From Plantago ovata (lineage: Eukaryota; Streptophyta; Magnoliopsida; Lamiales; Plantaginaceae): DNA of 64,000 nucleotides. Both the position numbers and the translations under genes were made by a program. Where the stretch lies: the NCBI GenBank assembly GCA_028274465.1, contig CM051458.1:21777566-21841565 (forward strand), given 5' to 3'. The notes beneath the pieces were generated by a model. It saw only the letters and a program-made list of their open reading frames with translations, ran no database searches and was not told where the DNA came from. Positions 34,045 through 45,321 of this stretch are shown here, piece after piece; position 1 is the stretch's first letter; the number at the start of each line of letters is the position of its first letter.

Positions 34045-37000
34045 GATGACAATGGACTGGAAGGTGGCTCATAATGTGTTGCTGGATAAAAATTGTAGGA
34101 TCCTTGTGATGTGGAAGGAAGATAAGGTGGATTTGGATGTGGAAAAAGTGACTGATCAATTTATTCACTGTAGGGTTCAGACTAAGGACCATAAGTGGGA
34201 GAGTTTCATGACCTTTGTTTATGCTCACAATGATATTGAATAAAGGAAAAAACTGTGGGCTGATTTGGTGGAAATTGTACAGGGGATGACTTCTTCTTGG
34301 TTGGTTGCTGGAGATGTTAATATAGTATTAGATGCTACTGAGAAATGGAATGAGTTGGATGCTCCTATTGTTATAGGTTCTGAATTACAGGATGTCTTGA
34401 GGGATACTAGTTTGAAGGATCATCAGTTTGTGGGGCCAATTTACACTTGGAACAATTCTCATACTTTTTGTAAACTAGACAGGGTCTTGGTGAATAGTGC
34501 GTGGTATCTTGGGAGTTCTGATTCTACTGTACAGTTTTTACCTCCAGGCATTTCAGATCATTCAGCAAGCTTGATCAGAAGTTTTAAAGAAGAGGTTAAA
34601 AGGAGTATTCCTTTCAGATTTTAGAATATTTGGGCTAGTTCTGATGAGTTTTTGGATATTGTGAAAGCTAAGTGGCAGGTTCCTATCAGGGGGTGCTTTA
34701 TGTATCAGTTAGTTTCTAAATTGAAACTCCTTAAGGCTGATTTTAAGCTTCTTAATGTAAGGAAATTTCAGCATTTGCAAGTTCAGGTGCGGAGTCAATT
34801 GGATAAGTTGTTAAAAGTGCAAGAGGAGCTTCTTCAGGACCCTAGTCAAGCTGGTATTGTGCAGAGGGTTCAAGAGCAGAGAGAGGTGTATATGAAGGTA
34901 CAACATATCTATCATGAAGAAATGAGGCAGAAGGCTAAAGTGGCTTGGATTGAAGAAGGAGATGATAGTAGTAGGCTGTTTTTCCAGGCTGTTAAGGCTA
35001 GAAGGAAGAGTAATAATATTCACCTTTTGATTGATAATGATGGGAAGACTCTTACTCATAGAGGGGAAATTGTGAATCATATATTGGAGTTTTATAGAGA
35101 GTTGTTTGGCATTCAGAAGGAAGTAATGCAAGTGGAGCATGATGTTTTTAGTTTTGGGCCTAGAGTTTCAACAGATTGGAGTGAAAAGTTGTTATGTGTC
35201 TTCTCTGATGATGAAATTAAAGCAGCCCTTTTCTCTATGAGTGATCAGAAAAGCCCAGGGCCTGATGGGTATAATGCATGTTTCTACAAGAAGAGTTGGT
35301 TAATTACAGGGAGGCTGGTCTGTGATGCTGTGAAAGAGTTTCAGAGGTCAGGTAAGCTACTAAAACAGGTGAATACTACTGCTGTGAGTTTGATTCCTAA
35401 GGTAACTCATGCTTCTTCTATTTCTGATTTTAGGCCCATTGCATGCTGTAATATTATCTATAAAATCATCACTAAGGTGTTGGCCAATAGAATGAAAGCT
35501 TTGTTACCTGATCTTGTTAGTGATTGTCAGAATGCTTTTGTTCTTGGAAGGGACTTGTATCAAAATGTGTTTCTTGCTCAGGAAATTATTAGAGGTTATA
35601 GTAGGACTCACATTTCTCCTAGGTGTATGCTTAATGTAGACTTGAGGAAGGCCTATGACACTATTAGTTGGAGTTTCTTGGAGTCTGTCCTAATAGGTTT
35701 AGGTTTTCCTTCACATTTTGTTCATCTCATTATGACTTGTGTTTCCTCTGCCAGTTTTTCTTTCTCTCTGAATGGGGTTTTAGAAGGAAACATGAAAGGT
35801 ATGCAAGGGCTTAGACAGGGAGATCCTATGTCTCCGTATTTGTTTGTGTTATGTGTTGAGTATCTGTCCAGGCTTTTGAAAAGGGATTTGACTGTTGCTA
35901 ATGGTTTCAAATTCCATCCTAAGTGCTCTAGGGTTGACTTGACTCACTTGTGTTTTGCGGATGACCTTCTCCTATTTTGCAGGGGGGATAAACATACTTT
36001 GCAAATGCTTTGTGATTCTTTGCTGCATTTTTCTAAGGTTTCAGGTCTGCAGGTTAACAAGGATAAGAGCACCATGTTTGTGGCTGGAGTTTCTTCTAGG
36101 GATCATGAGGATTTGACTCAAATTTGTGGTTTCAGAGATGGTGTTTTCCCTGTACGTTACTTAGGTATTCCCTTGAGTCCTAGACACTTGAAAGTTAGGG
36201 ATTATGAACCTCTCATCAAGAAAATGACCTCTAAAATTCAAAGCTGGTTGACTCATCATTTAAGCTATGGAGGGAGATTACAACTTTTGAAATCAGTTTT
36301 GAGTAGTATAGAGCGTTTTTGGTGTCATGTGTTCCCTCCACCTATTGGTGTGATTAGACAACTGGAGAAGCTGTGTAGGAATTTCTTGTGGAGTGGAAAG
36401 GAGGATGGGAGGAAGAACTTAGTGGCCTGGAGAAGTGTTTGTCAGGCTTTCACTCATGGGGGTCTCCAAATAAAGGAAGTTCTTGGTTGGAATAAAGCCT
36501 TGATGGGGTTGTTGGTTTTGAAACTGGATCAAGCTCAGTCTGGGGGTACTATTTGGACTAGATGGGTGTACAAGTATAAACTTCAGGAGGAAGGGATTTG
36601 GTCTGTACAATCTAGACCAATGGATTCACCTTGGTGGAGGAGTCTTTTGGGTATCAGAGATCAGATTATTCAGGATTTCCCTGATAGAGAAGTCTTATTA
36701 CAGAATACTAAGAAAGAGGTGTACTTATTGTATGAGAATTTTCATGTTGCCTCTCCACAGGTAAGTTGGTGCAATCAGGTATGGAATGGTTTTTCTCATC
36801 CTAAAACTGCTTTTTTACATTGGCTCATTGTTCAAAAGAAAATTGCAACTAAGGATAGATTGTATAAGTTTGGGATGGTTTCTGATAATCTCTGTAGTAT
36901 GTGTGGTAATGATATTGAAACAGTTGACCATTTGTTCTGTGCTTGTCCGGTTACTACTGAGGTGTTTACTAAAATTCTGAAGGCGGTTGGTTTGAGTTAT

Positions 37001-37816
37001 AACAATTTGTCCTTTGATAGTTGGATACTGTTGTTTTCTTCTTCTATGTCTCAGGGTACTATTGCAAATAGAATGAGAGCAGCAGCTTTTGGGGCTGCGT
37101 TAGAAGGGATTTGGAAGTGGAGGAATCATAAGGTCTTTGTAGGAAGATTGGTTCCTGGTCAGGTAACATGTGCTGATATAGCTTTCAATTTGTTGAGTAG
37201 AATGAGATATACGATTGGTAAAAATAAGTGCAGATTTGCTGCAAAAGTCTTTGTAAACCTTGCTCGATTGTGTTAAACAGATTTTGCATTTGATGTGCTT
37301 GCCTATAGAGGCTGGGTAGTTTGCTGTTTTGTAGGTGGAATAAGTAGGGTGTGCATATTCAGATTGATTCTTTGATTCAGAAACGAAAGCAGTTGATTTT
37401 CTGGGGGAGGTATTATTCTTTTCTTATTCTTTCCCTGAGTCCCCCAACAGAGTTTAAAAGTCGATGGGAAAGCACTGATACTGCATGTATTGAGGGCTAA
37501 GCACCAAGGATTGGATAGGAGCAAATGCTGGGAGAGTACAACCACAGGCTGTGTCCTGGAGTTGGAATGGAGGGTAGCTTGTTCTGAATTGGTCTGGAGG
37601 TTACCAAGATTGCCATCCTTGGAGGGCTTTGTATTAAGTTGTAGTCCTAGGCTATCGCTTGTACATTCCCTATTGATGTAGTAGGCATCGATTTTGTTTG
37701 ATTGGTTGTAGAGACAACTCTAGAATGATTTTGCTTTCACTTGGGGTATACCCCTCGTATTCTGTATAAAACTCTTGTTTGGGCTTCAATATATTTTAAC
37801 TTCATGCGAAAAAAAA
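34045..37816 (+). mobile_element. L1-type LINE, 5'-truncated, with 22-bp target duplication
   Basis: A 22-bp direct repeat with one mismatch flanks it (34023-34044 and 37817-37838; both begin AATAATCCACCCAACCA), and the 3' end runs into about ten As. The body starts inside the endonuclease, so ORF1 and roughly the first third of the endonuclease are missing, the usual outcome of incomplete target-primed reverse transcription. A 3' UTR (37277-37805) follows the coding part. It inserted into the RNase H region of copia-2, in the opposite orientation. Confidence 0.95.
34046..37276 (+). pseudogene. LINE ORF2: endonuclease (partial), reverse transcriptase, zinc-finger C-terminus
   Basis: A single frame runs the whole length, with only two in-frame stops (TAA at 34241-34243, TAG at 34622-34624). 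Endonuclease remnants include the DQFIHC block, A-G-D-V-N (usual G-D-F-N), L-D-R-V-L and the catalytic S-D-H motif near 34556. The reverse transcriptase has the K-S-P-G-P-D-G motif, a D-F-R-P-I-A motif, the G-L-R-Q-G-D-P block and the active-site F-A-D-D near 35958. The C-terminal zf-RVT region holds C-x-x-C...H-x4-C (about 36894-36950). From the reverse transcriptase onward, 874 codons remain open, so the insertion is not very old. Non-autonomous because of the 5' truncation. Confidence 0.93.
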
Positions 37817-38228
37817 AATAATCCACCCAACCAGATAGCTTCCTTAACTCCTTCAGTGATAGCCATGAATTCCGCCTCTGTTGTAGATAATGCAACCACA
37901 GAGTGCTGACTTGCCTTCCAACTTACTGTTGTGCCAAACAAAGTAAACACATACCCTGTGATAGACTTTCTTCTATTCAAGTTCCCTGCAAAAGCTTGAT
38001 CCACATATCCAACCAATGGATTCTGCAAATCATTGCTTTTCTTGAACCTCAGTCCCATCATCCTTGTGCCACTTAAGTATCTGAGAACATCTTTCACAAC
38101 ATCCCAATGCCTTCTCCCAGGATTCCCCATGTATCTGCTGATAACACTCATAGCATATGCAAGATCAGGCCTGCAGCAAATCATAGTATACATAATACTT
38201 CCAACTGCACTTGCATAAGGTATCATAG

Positions 38229-39586
38229 TGTTGGTCCCTTTAGACAACAAGTAGAGACTAGAGGGGGGTAGGGGGGGAGGGGTGAATAGTCTCTAAAAAA
38301 TTTTCGTCGTCTAAAACTTTCTCAGCAAGGAGCTTTTACTTTTCAGTAAAGAGCTTATGCTGATACTTAACGCAAATTTCTCAGCAAGGTACTTAATACT
38401 TGTTCAGTAGTAAGTCTTGCTAATACTTAAATAATCAGAGAGCGGAAGTCTTTTGAAATTAAGTGCTTTTGAAGAAACAACTACTCAACAAGTTTAAGCA
38501 ATCCAAGATTAAAACAAGTCTGCTGAGTAAAGGCTTTTAGAAATAAATTGCAGTAAATAAGATAGAGCTTTGCTGAATGTAAATGCAGTAAGTAAATCAC
38601 ACAAACACTTTTATAGTGGTATCTGAGGGTGGCGTAATCTCTCAACTAGTCCACTTTGTCCTTGCTAGGACGGAATTCACTAAGATAGATGATGAGATTC
38701 CTTACAACAACTAATCTACTAGAATTCCAGAAATCAAAGCGCCCTTGCTTTGTTTCCAACCTAACCAGAGAACTATAACCTTGTTCTCCACCAAACTTGG
38801 GACACTTATCAGCAAATCCTTGCTTGATTAGTTCCTCTTGAATTTCAAGCCTGTAAAAGGGTGTTCTATCAGTTAGAGAGGTTTTGGGTGAAGATCACTT
38901 ATGAGATTAACTTTTCAGCTAATGCCAAGCAATCATAAGAAACTCAATTGAATAACTATTCAGTTATAAGTATATTGTTTCTGGGTGTCAAGACTATTTC
39001 TTGTTTAGGAGAAAGAACACTTAACCAATTTCTTAGCCAAAGTTCTATTTCCTCACAAGTAGCGTTTGTTTCAAGCTTAAGTCTTGGGTCGAATCTTTAG
39101 ACAATAGTAAGCTTAAGAAATATGTGAGTTTGAAAGCACAAGTGAGTGTAAGATCACGTTGTTGACACACTTTCTTTCACTGCCTAAGGGTTTCTATTTA
39201 TAGTGAATTCTTGGTACCGTTTGAATTTTGAAATTCTAAGCCGGAGACAAAAAAATGTCACTATCTTGCTATGAAGGTACTGTCAGCAGCGTGTTCAACT
39301 TTTTCAGAACGACATGCTTTTCATTTAATGCTCTTTGACCTTTTTCAACGTTTGAAACTTGGAGCATAAATGTAAGTACTACTTCATCAAGTAAGGTCAC
39401 ATGTAGTTACTTTTGTACGTTATGTCAGCTCAGCAGACTCAAGTTTTTACACTTGTGTTTTCTGCTTTGCTGAAATATGTACTTTAGTTAACTTTACTAT
39501 GTGTCTTATATAGATACCAAATCTCAGCAAACTTCAAGTCTTCTTGTCTTCAACTCTTCAAGTCTTCAAGTCTTTTGAGTGGTTCT
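38229..39586 (-). repeat. LTR of copia family Q inserted in copia-2, cut by the Athila cluster
   Basis: It begins TGTTGGTCCC like the LTR at 264 and shares its G-tract, TTCAGCAA-type motifs, GAGAGCGGAAGTC and GGCGTAATCTCTCAAC blocks. Because copia-2 coding sequence, not a primer site, lies to its left, this is the outer side of a 3' LTR or a solo LTR. Athila element A interrupts it at about 39587, so its other end must lie beyond the window. Confidence 0.82.
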
Positions 39587-40778
39587 GGATGAACGTGTAT
39601 TTTACACTTTCATTCGAGTCTTTTTCACCAATTTAGCTATCCTCTAGGTTAATTTAGCTTATATTTTAGTGCATTTTATTAGAATAGTGTCACATTTCCC
39701 TTTTCTTTTCATTTTTCAGGTTTTAGGTGAAAAACGTGTTTTTATGGGCAATATTGATGAAGAGGACGAGGTTTTGGTGTTTCGAGGACATTCGTGGAGT
39801 ATCTAGAAGGTTCCAGATGAGATTTGAGGTCTAGGGGACGAGTTTCAAGGCTCAAAGGTCACTAGAAGGCAAACTCCGAGTCCGGAAAGGAAAAGAAGAC
39901 TAAAATCTCGCTGAAGTTGATCTGGATGTCCCAGGCGAATCGCCTGGGACGCGGGGCGAATCGCCCGGCGTCTGGGGCGGTTCGCCCCGTACATTTTCGA
40001 ACTCTATATATAGTTTGCCTATTTTTCTACGTTTTTCATACCTTTTCACATTATTTTAAGAGACAAATTCTCCAGAGCCTGTTCTGGGAATTCTTAGCAT
40101 AGGAGACTCTTTTTCTTATCAATTTGGAGGATTAAGCATAGCAATTGGACCTCGTTGTTTATCAATTCTTGCTTGTGAGTTAGCAATTCTTCGGAGATTG
40201 ACAACCTTCGTTGGTAACATTGTATCTCACGATTTTTCTACTTTTATTTATTTCTTTCAACATGTTTTCATTCAATCTTGCTTTGATTCTTGTTGATTGC
40301 AATTTATCTATAAGTAGCTAAATCTATCGTTGGTGATAGTATGTGATTTCTTAGCTAGGGTTTTTAATTATGCATGATGGCTGTAACGCGAATCAGACTT
40401 TGAGTTATTGCTTTATTTCTTTGATCTATCTAAGCCCTCTATCTTCGTAGTGTTGAATTGAACGGAACACATTGGACAATTCATGATCTTAGATTTCTAT
40501 GAAAAACGATCGGGTACTTCATGCATGATTATTAACCTGATGCTTTGAATGATCATACTATCACTAACTTCCATTATCTTTCATAAGAAAAATCTGTGCT
40601 AAGTCGTTTGTTGAGTTTATAGGTTAAGTTAAATTAGATAAAGCTAGTTATAGTCCTTAGAGATCGACACTCGAGGTTATTTTACTGCTACACTACGGTT
40701 TTCGTTGTAGTTGTGAATTGCCTTTGGCTAAAAACAAATTTATTTGATTAATTGAGTCTGACAAACTCCGGTTCATCA
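39587..40778 (+). repeat. 5' LTR of Athila element A
   Basis: The ends are the 8-bp inverted pair (T)GATGAAC / GTTCATCA. The LTR includes near-palindromic GC motifs at 39931-39988. The first base is uncertain: GGATGAAC here against TGATGAAC in the other copies. Confidence 0.9.
39931..39988. repeat. GC near-palindrome cluster, A 5' LTR
   Basis: Three units: CCAGGCGAATCGCCTGG, GGGGCGAATCGCCCGG and GGGGCGGTTCGCCCC. Confidence 0.9.
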
Positions 40779-41124
40779 AATTGGCGCCGCTGCCGGGGAC
40801 TATACTCCTTTTTCCTCTTTAGCTTATTTATATTTTCAGCATTCAACTCCTTGTAGAAGAATAGGCTTGGGGGTTTGCTCTCAAAAAATTTCACTTTCTT
40901 ACCTTATTTCTTCCCCCCTATCTTTTCCAGTAAATCTGATCTTGGTTACCTTGTGTGCTTGTGCTCTCGAAGTTCTTGGTTACATTGTGTTTGTTAGCAC
41001 TCTTTTTGCTTTTCTTTGCAATTTTTTTTGTTTTCCTTTGTGGATTCTGCTCCTTCGTTTCTTGTTTCCTCATGTGCAGAAACTAGTCATATGAAAGGAT
41101 GAGTCAACAAGTTCCTTTGCCTAT

Positions 41125-41856
41125 GTGATGCCTCGAGGGCCTTGCATAACATTGGATGAAGATTGCAAGAATTATGACTTTGATCCTTCGTACTACTCCA
41201 TTCTCTCCACGTTTTCAATGGGTGATGATCCAAGAGGGTTCTTAGACACGTACGAGGAAGGTGTGTTGAGGATACCTCGTGAGAATGAGGAGGGGGTTAT
41301 TTTATCACATGAGCAACTTTGTAATAGAGGATTTATGGGAGCCTTGAACGGGTACGCTCGAGGATGGCTCAGAATCCCGCCGGAAAAATCGTTGCACACT
41401 TGGGGTGAAGTAACCAGCAAGTTTCTGGAACATTGGGATAGGGACTCACCTCCCGGGTCAAGGGCATGGACGTCTCGCTTCAGTAGTCAGCCGCCAGAAA
41501 TCGACATTGCCGATGAAGAGGAATGTGGAGAAGAATCCATTGATGAAGTCTCTTCAGTGCTTAGCTTGGATTCCACGTCCTTACTTGCGGATGTCGAGGT
41601 TGTTGGTCAAGAGGAAGTCGTGGAGGAGGTGATGAGTGAATCCATTGCTTCACTTGAGTCAGAAAGTGATGGCGTAAGTTGTGTTGAGGTCGAGGAGCCA
41701 ATCTCTGAAGATTTTGGCGTCTCTGAATCAATTGCTGCAGATACTCTTGATGTTGACTCCTACGTTCTGGTCCATGCATCATCTATGAGTTCCAAAGGAG
41801 TTTTGATCCTTTTTTCTCTTTTTATTTTCCATATGATTCCCTTGGTTATTTTTTAG
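41125..41856 (+). CDS. Gag-like reading frame of element A (fossil)
   Basis: The first half (Y-D-F-D-P-S-Y-Y, F-L-D-T-Y-E-E, L-C-N-R-G-F, W-G-E-V-T-S-K-F-L-E-H-W) corresponds to the gag N-terminal part of elements P and C. The second half is acidic and Ser-rich, without zinc knuckle or protease. It is shorter than a full Athila gag and is best viewed as a remnant. Confidence 0.6.
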   Translation: MMPRGPCITLDEDCKNYDFDPSYYSILSTFSMGDDPRGFLDTYEEGVLRIPRENEEGVILSHEQLCNRGFMGALNGYARGWLRIPPEKSLHTWGEVTSKFLEHWDRDSPPGSRAWTSRFSSQPPEIDIADEEECGEESIDEVSSVLSLDSTSLLADVEVVGQEEVVEEVMSESIASLESESDGVSCVEVEEPISEDFGVSESIAADTLDVDSYVLVHASSMSSKGVLILFSLFIFHMIPLVIF

Positions 41857-42160
41857 ATTTAGATTTTTTTGGTTTTGTTAATTTTAGTTTTCAGGGAATC
41901 ATGGACTTGCTTGAGAAGATACGGAGAGGAGCGAAGGATGGTTCCCAAGATGCGAGGAGTAATGGAACGGATGCACAAGATTCGTTTCCATTTGATAATG
42001 GATAACATTAGTAGTAATGGTTGCATGTCGTTTAGTTTTATCGCTTTCGTGCATTGCATGCATATTTATTTTTTCGTATGTTTTTGGTGATAAAATAGGT
42101 TTTAAGATGACAATTTTGCGTTTTGGGAGGGAAAAGGCCTCTCCAGGAGTCTGGAGATGC

Positions 42161-42268
42161 CAGGCGAACCGCCCACATGTGGGGCGATTCGCCTGGCAAG
42201 ATCCGGCCGCCTGGGACGTTCTGGACGCCCCAGGTGAATCGCCCCCCACCTGGGGCGGTTCGCCCCGG
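42161..42268. repeat. GC near-palindrome cluster, A 3' untranslated region
   Basis: Four units of the GGGCGAACCGCC / GGGGCGATTCGCC type in a conserved setting that is repeated at 59230-59340 in element P. Confidence 0.88.
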
Positions 42269-43880
42269 GTTTCCAGAAACCTGGAGGTCCGGATTTTCGT
42301 TCGGAACCCCATTTTACTCCTACTATGCTAAATTATTGATCTTTTTACTTCTTTTATCGCCCGTTTTGGTTTCTCACAAGTTTCCTTGAGTCCTATAGGT
42401 TACAGGTACAAGTTGGCTCTCACCTTAAATCCACTTTCGACGTTCGGGACGAGCGACGACGTTCAGGTTTGGGGGGGGGGGGTTATCGCTGGCTATCTCT
42501 ATACTTGTTTTGCTTATGATAAACTCGTGAAACCTTTTGTTTGCATTTGCACGTTTACCGCTTTCTTAGTATTTAGTTGCATACACTACATTCATCCTAG
42601 TATAGTTTTGCATGTTTTTGTGTGGAGTTTATTGCCAAATTTTTTGAACTTTTTTATTGGGTAGATTAACTAATTATGACCTTTGACCATGCGTTTCATC
42701 TCTATGAATTTGTTTGAGGTTTTTCTCGCTTGGCTTGTCACATTGATATATGCACTTAGTTAAGCTTGGTAGTCTTGACATCACTTAGTGGTGTTTTCTC
42801 TACTGCGGTTCACGAATGCCTTTATAATAAGATGATGCATGTTAGAGTCTTGTGGTTGTTTTCCCATGTAATTATGTACCTAAGAAGCAACAAGTCTTCA
42901 CCTTGTTTTGAGATTGCTAAATGCCTAGGAAGGAGGTAGTGTGAGATTGTGTGAACCTTTGTTTGAAACCTATTCTAACAATAGGTTTGGGGAGGGGGTT
43001 ATGCTGTCAATATGACTTGTTTTTCGAATTTTGAGTGTTGTGAGTTTGTTTTCCTTTTTCGTAAAGTTTGTGCTCCAACCTATTCTTTCGAATAGGTTTG
43101 GGGAGGTCATTTGTGAGTCATTGTAATATCTTTTTCGTTGTGCTACTGCTGGCTATATACAAAAAAAAGGGAAAGAAAAAATCGAAAAAAAAGAAAAGAT
43201 TCCAGGAAAAAGAAAAAATCTGGAAAAGAAAAAAATGAAAAAAAGAAAAGACCCCAAAAAAGCAAAGAAGGGTCCAAAGACAAAAAGCAGTTTAGCAAAG
43301 TGTTTCTCTCGTTTTTCAATTCTTGTAATGTTCGTAATCGAGTTGTAAAGTTTGTCTTTTGTTTGTTTGAGTGTCATCTGTTCTAGACCACCGTCGTACT
43401 GCCATTCAAGAAGTGGTGATTAGTTTATGACTTTGCTCGAGAGATGGGTAGAATAGGGGCGTGTGAACTTTTAGGGAACCCTCCTTCGTTTGATGAGAGC
43501 GAGTATTGGTTCGACCTCTTTCAGGGAAAGTCTTAACTTGGTGAACAACAGTAAGTTCTCAGTTTCATAGGCACGGGACAACCATTCGTATTTTAACATG
43601 TTTCATTACGTCGTCACTGACTAGGTCAAGGTAGAGAACGTTACGAGAGACTATCTTGTTTAACATAGTGCATATGTGAATGTGTATGAGTCAATCGAGG
43701 CATTCTTCAACCAATATCCATGTTATGATTTGTATGGTCATTGTTCAAAAGTTTTTGATAGACTTAATAGATTAGTTCATTTCATTTGGCATGAGACTCC
43801 ATTTTGTGTGTTGCATTGTTTTTTTGCATTAGAGTCTAGCTTAGTTTCTTGAGGACAAACAAAAGTTCGGTTTGGGGAGT

Positions 43881-45128
43881 TTGATGAACGTGTATTTTAC
43901 ACTTTCATTCGAGTCTTTTTCACCAATTTAGCTATCCTCTAGCTTAATTTAGCTTATATTTTAGTGTATTTTATTGGAATAGTGTCACATTTCCCTTTTC
44001 TTTTCATTTTTCAGGTTTTAGGTGAAAAACGTGTTTTTATGGGCAATATTGATGAAGAGGACGAGGTTTTGGTGTTTCGAGGACATTCGTGCCTATACTA
44101 AGTATTCAACAAAAAGAACCTATCTAGTACCTATACAAAGTATGCAGCTATTTCATCGTCAACAAGCTTCTTTTTTCCTTTGGCAATTTCAGCAAGCTTC
44201 TGAGAAGTTTCAGCATCAACAACTTCTTCAGTTGCTGGCTTTTCAGTATTCACTACAACTTGTGCGGCTGTAGTAATTTGAAGTGACTCAACAGCAGTAT
44301 CAGCTGTTGGTTTCTCAGTAGTAGTGGGAGTGGATTCTTCAGGATTGCTGGGAGGTGGCTGCTCAGCATCATGCTTTTCAGCATGTGCTTGAACGGACTT
44401 ATCTTGAGTCTTAGTTAGTTCTCCACCAGCACCGGGACTAGGACCTTAGGTATCATCATCGTCGTCCTTTGAGTCCTTGGAATTATCCGGATCATTCTTA
44501 TCAATTTGGAGGATTATCTTGCTTGTGAGTTCGCAATTCTTCGGAGATTGACAACCTTCATCGGTAACATTGTATCTCACGATTTTTCTATTTTTATTTA
44601 TTTCTTTCAACATGTTTTCATTCAATCTTGCTTTGATTTCTGTTGATTGCATTATATCTATGAGTAGCTAAATCTATCGTTGGTGATAGTATGTGATTTC
44701 TTAGCGAGGGTTTTTAATTATGCATGATGGCTGTAACGCGAATCAGACTTTGAGTTATTGCTTTATTTCTTTGATCTATCTAAGCCCTCTATCTTCGTAG
44801 TGTTGAATTGAATGGAACACATTGGACAATTCATGATCTTAGATTTCTATGCAAAACGATCGGGTACTTCATGCATGATTATTAACCTGATGCTTTGAAT
44901 GATCATACTATCACTAACTTCCATTATCTTTCATAAGAAAAATCTGTGCTAAGTCGTTTGTTGAGTTTATAGGTTAAGTTAAATTAGATAAAGCTAGTTA
45001 TAGTCCTTAGAGATCGACACTCGAGGTTATTTTACTGCTACACTACGGTTTTCGTTGTAGTTGTGAATTGCCTTTGGCTAAAAACAAATTTATTTGATTA
45101 ATTGAGTCTGACAAACTCCGGTTCATCA
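43881..45128 (+). repeat. LTR shared by elements A and P, with a foreign block
   Basis: Starts TGATGAACGTG after a polypurine tract (so it is the 3' LTR of A) and ends GTTCATCA before a tRNA-Asp primer site (so it is the 5' LTR of P). Positions 44092-44494 are unrelated to the other LTR copies. Confidence 0.9.
44092..44494 (-). other. Foreign coding-like block inside the shared LTR
   Basis: The sequence on either side matches the A 5' LTR, but these 403 bp do not. On the minus strand the block reads as about 115 open codons of low-complexity, acidic, Pro/Thr/Glu-rich sequence (E-K-P-T-A-D-T-A, A-K-G-K-K-K-L-V-D-D-E-I-A-A-Y-F). I do not recognise a domain. It contains TTCAGCA phrases like those of the copia Q LTR, so an origin in that element's interior is possible. 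Confidence 0.55.
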
Positions 45129-45321
45129 AATTGGCGCCGTTGCCGGGGACTATACTCTTTTTTCTGTTTAGCTTATTTATATTTTCAGCATTCAATTCCT
45201 AGTCTTAGTAGTATTAGTCTTTTTCGATTTTGTAGGTGATTTCCAGAAATTTTCTTGATTTTCGAGACTTCTAACGAGACTAATTTTCAGTTTGAGTTAC
45301 TCCTGATCCAGATTTCCAGGT

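Larger units (their letters stand above)
32991..38228 (-). mobile_element. Older LTR/copia element copia-2, 3' part, interrupted by a LINE
   Basis: The order on the plus strand is 3' LTR (32991-33536), a polypurine tract on the minus strand (33537-33556) and an untranslated repeat region (about 33570-33765). RNase H follows (about 33780-34044), then the LINE, then the end of reverse transcriptase and the start of RNase H (37817-38228). Minus-strand motifs include C-D-N-Q-N-A, H-E-R-T-K-H-I-D-V, Y-A-S-A-V-G-S, C-R-P-D-L-A-Y and S-T-T-E-A-E-F. The rest of the element is cut off at 38229 by the LTR of copia family Q and presumably lies beyond the right edge of the window. Clearly a fossil. Confidence 0.88.
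39587..45128 (+). mobile_element. Athila-type element A: short derivative, 5' LTR to shared LTR
   Basis: 5' LTR 39587-40778, tRNA-Asp-type primer site TGGCGCCGCTGCCGGGGAC at 40782-40800, gag-like stretch (41125-41856), a long untranslated region (42000-43870), polypurine tract TTTGGGGAG just before 43881, and LTR 43881-45128. There is no protease, reverse transcriptase or integrase, so it is a non-autonomous derivative of about 5.5 kb. Where alignable, the two LTRs look about 98% alike by eye. The same LTR also serves as the 5' LTR of element P. Confidence 0.85.

Noticed and set aside
40782-40800. Possible tRNA gene fragment (TGGCGCCGCTGCC)
   Set aside because: It is the complement of a tRNA 3' end next to an LTR, so it is a primer-binding site and not a tRNA gene.
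43138-43386. Lys-rich open frame (and Phe-rich counterparts at 61381-61588)
   Set aside because: Homopurine tract in the 3' untranslated region of Athila-type elements, shared between copies in both orientations.
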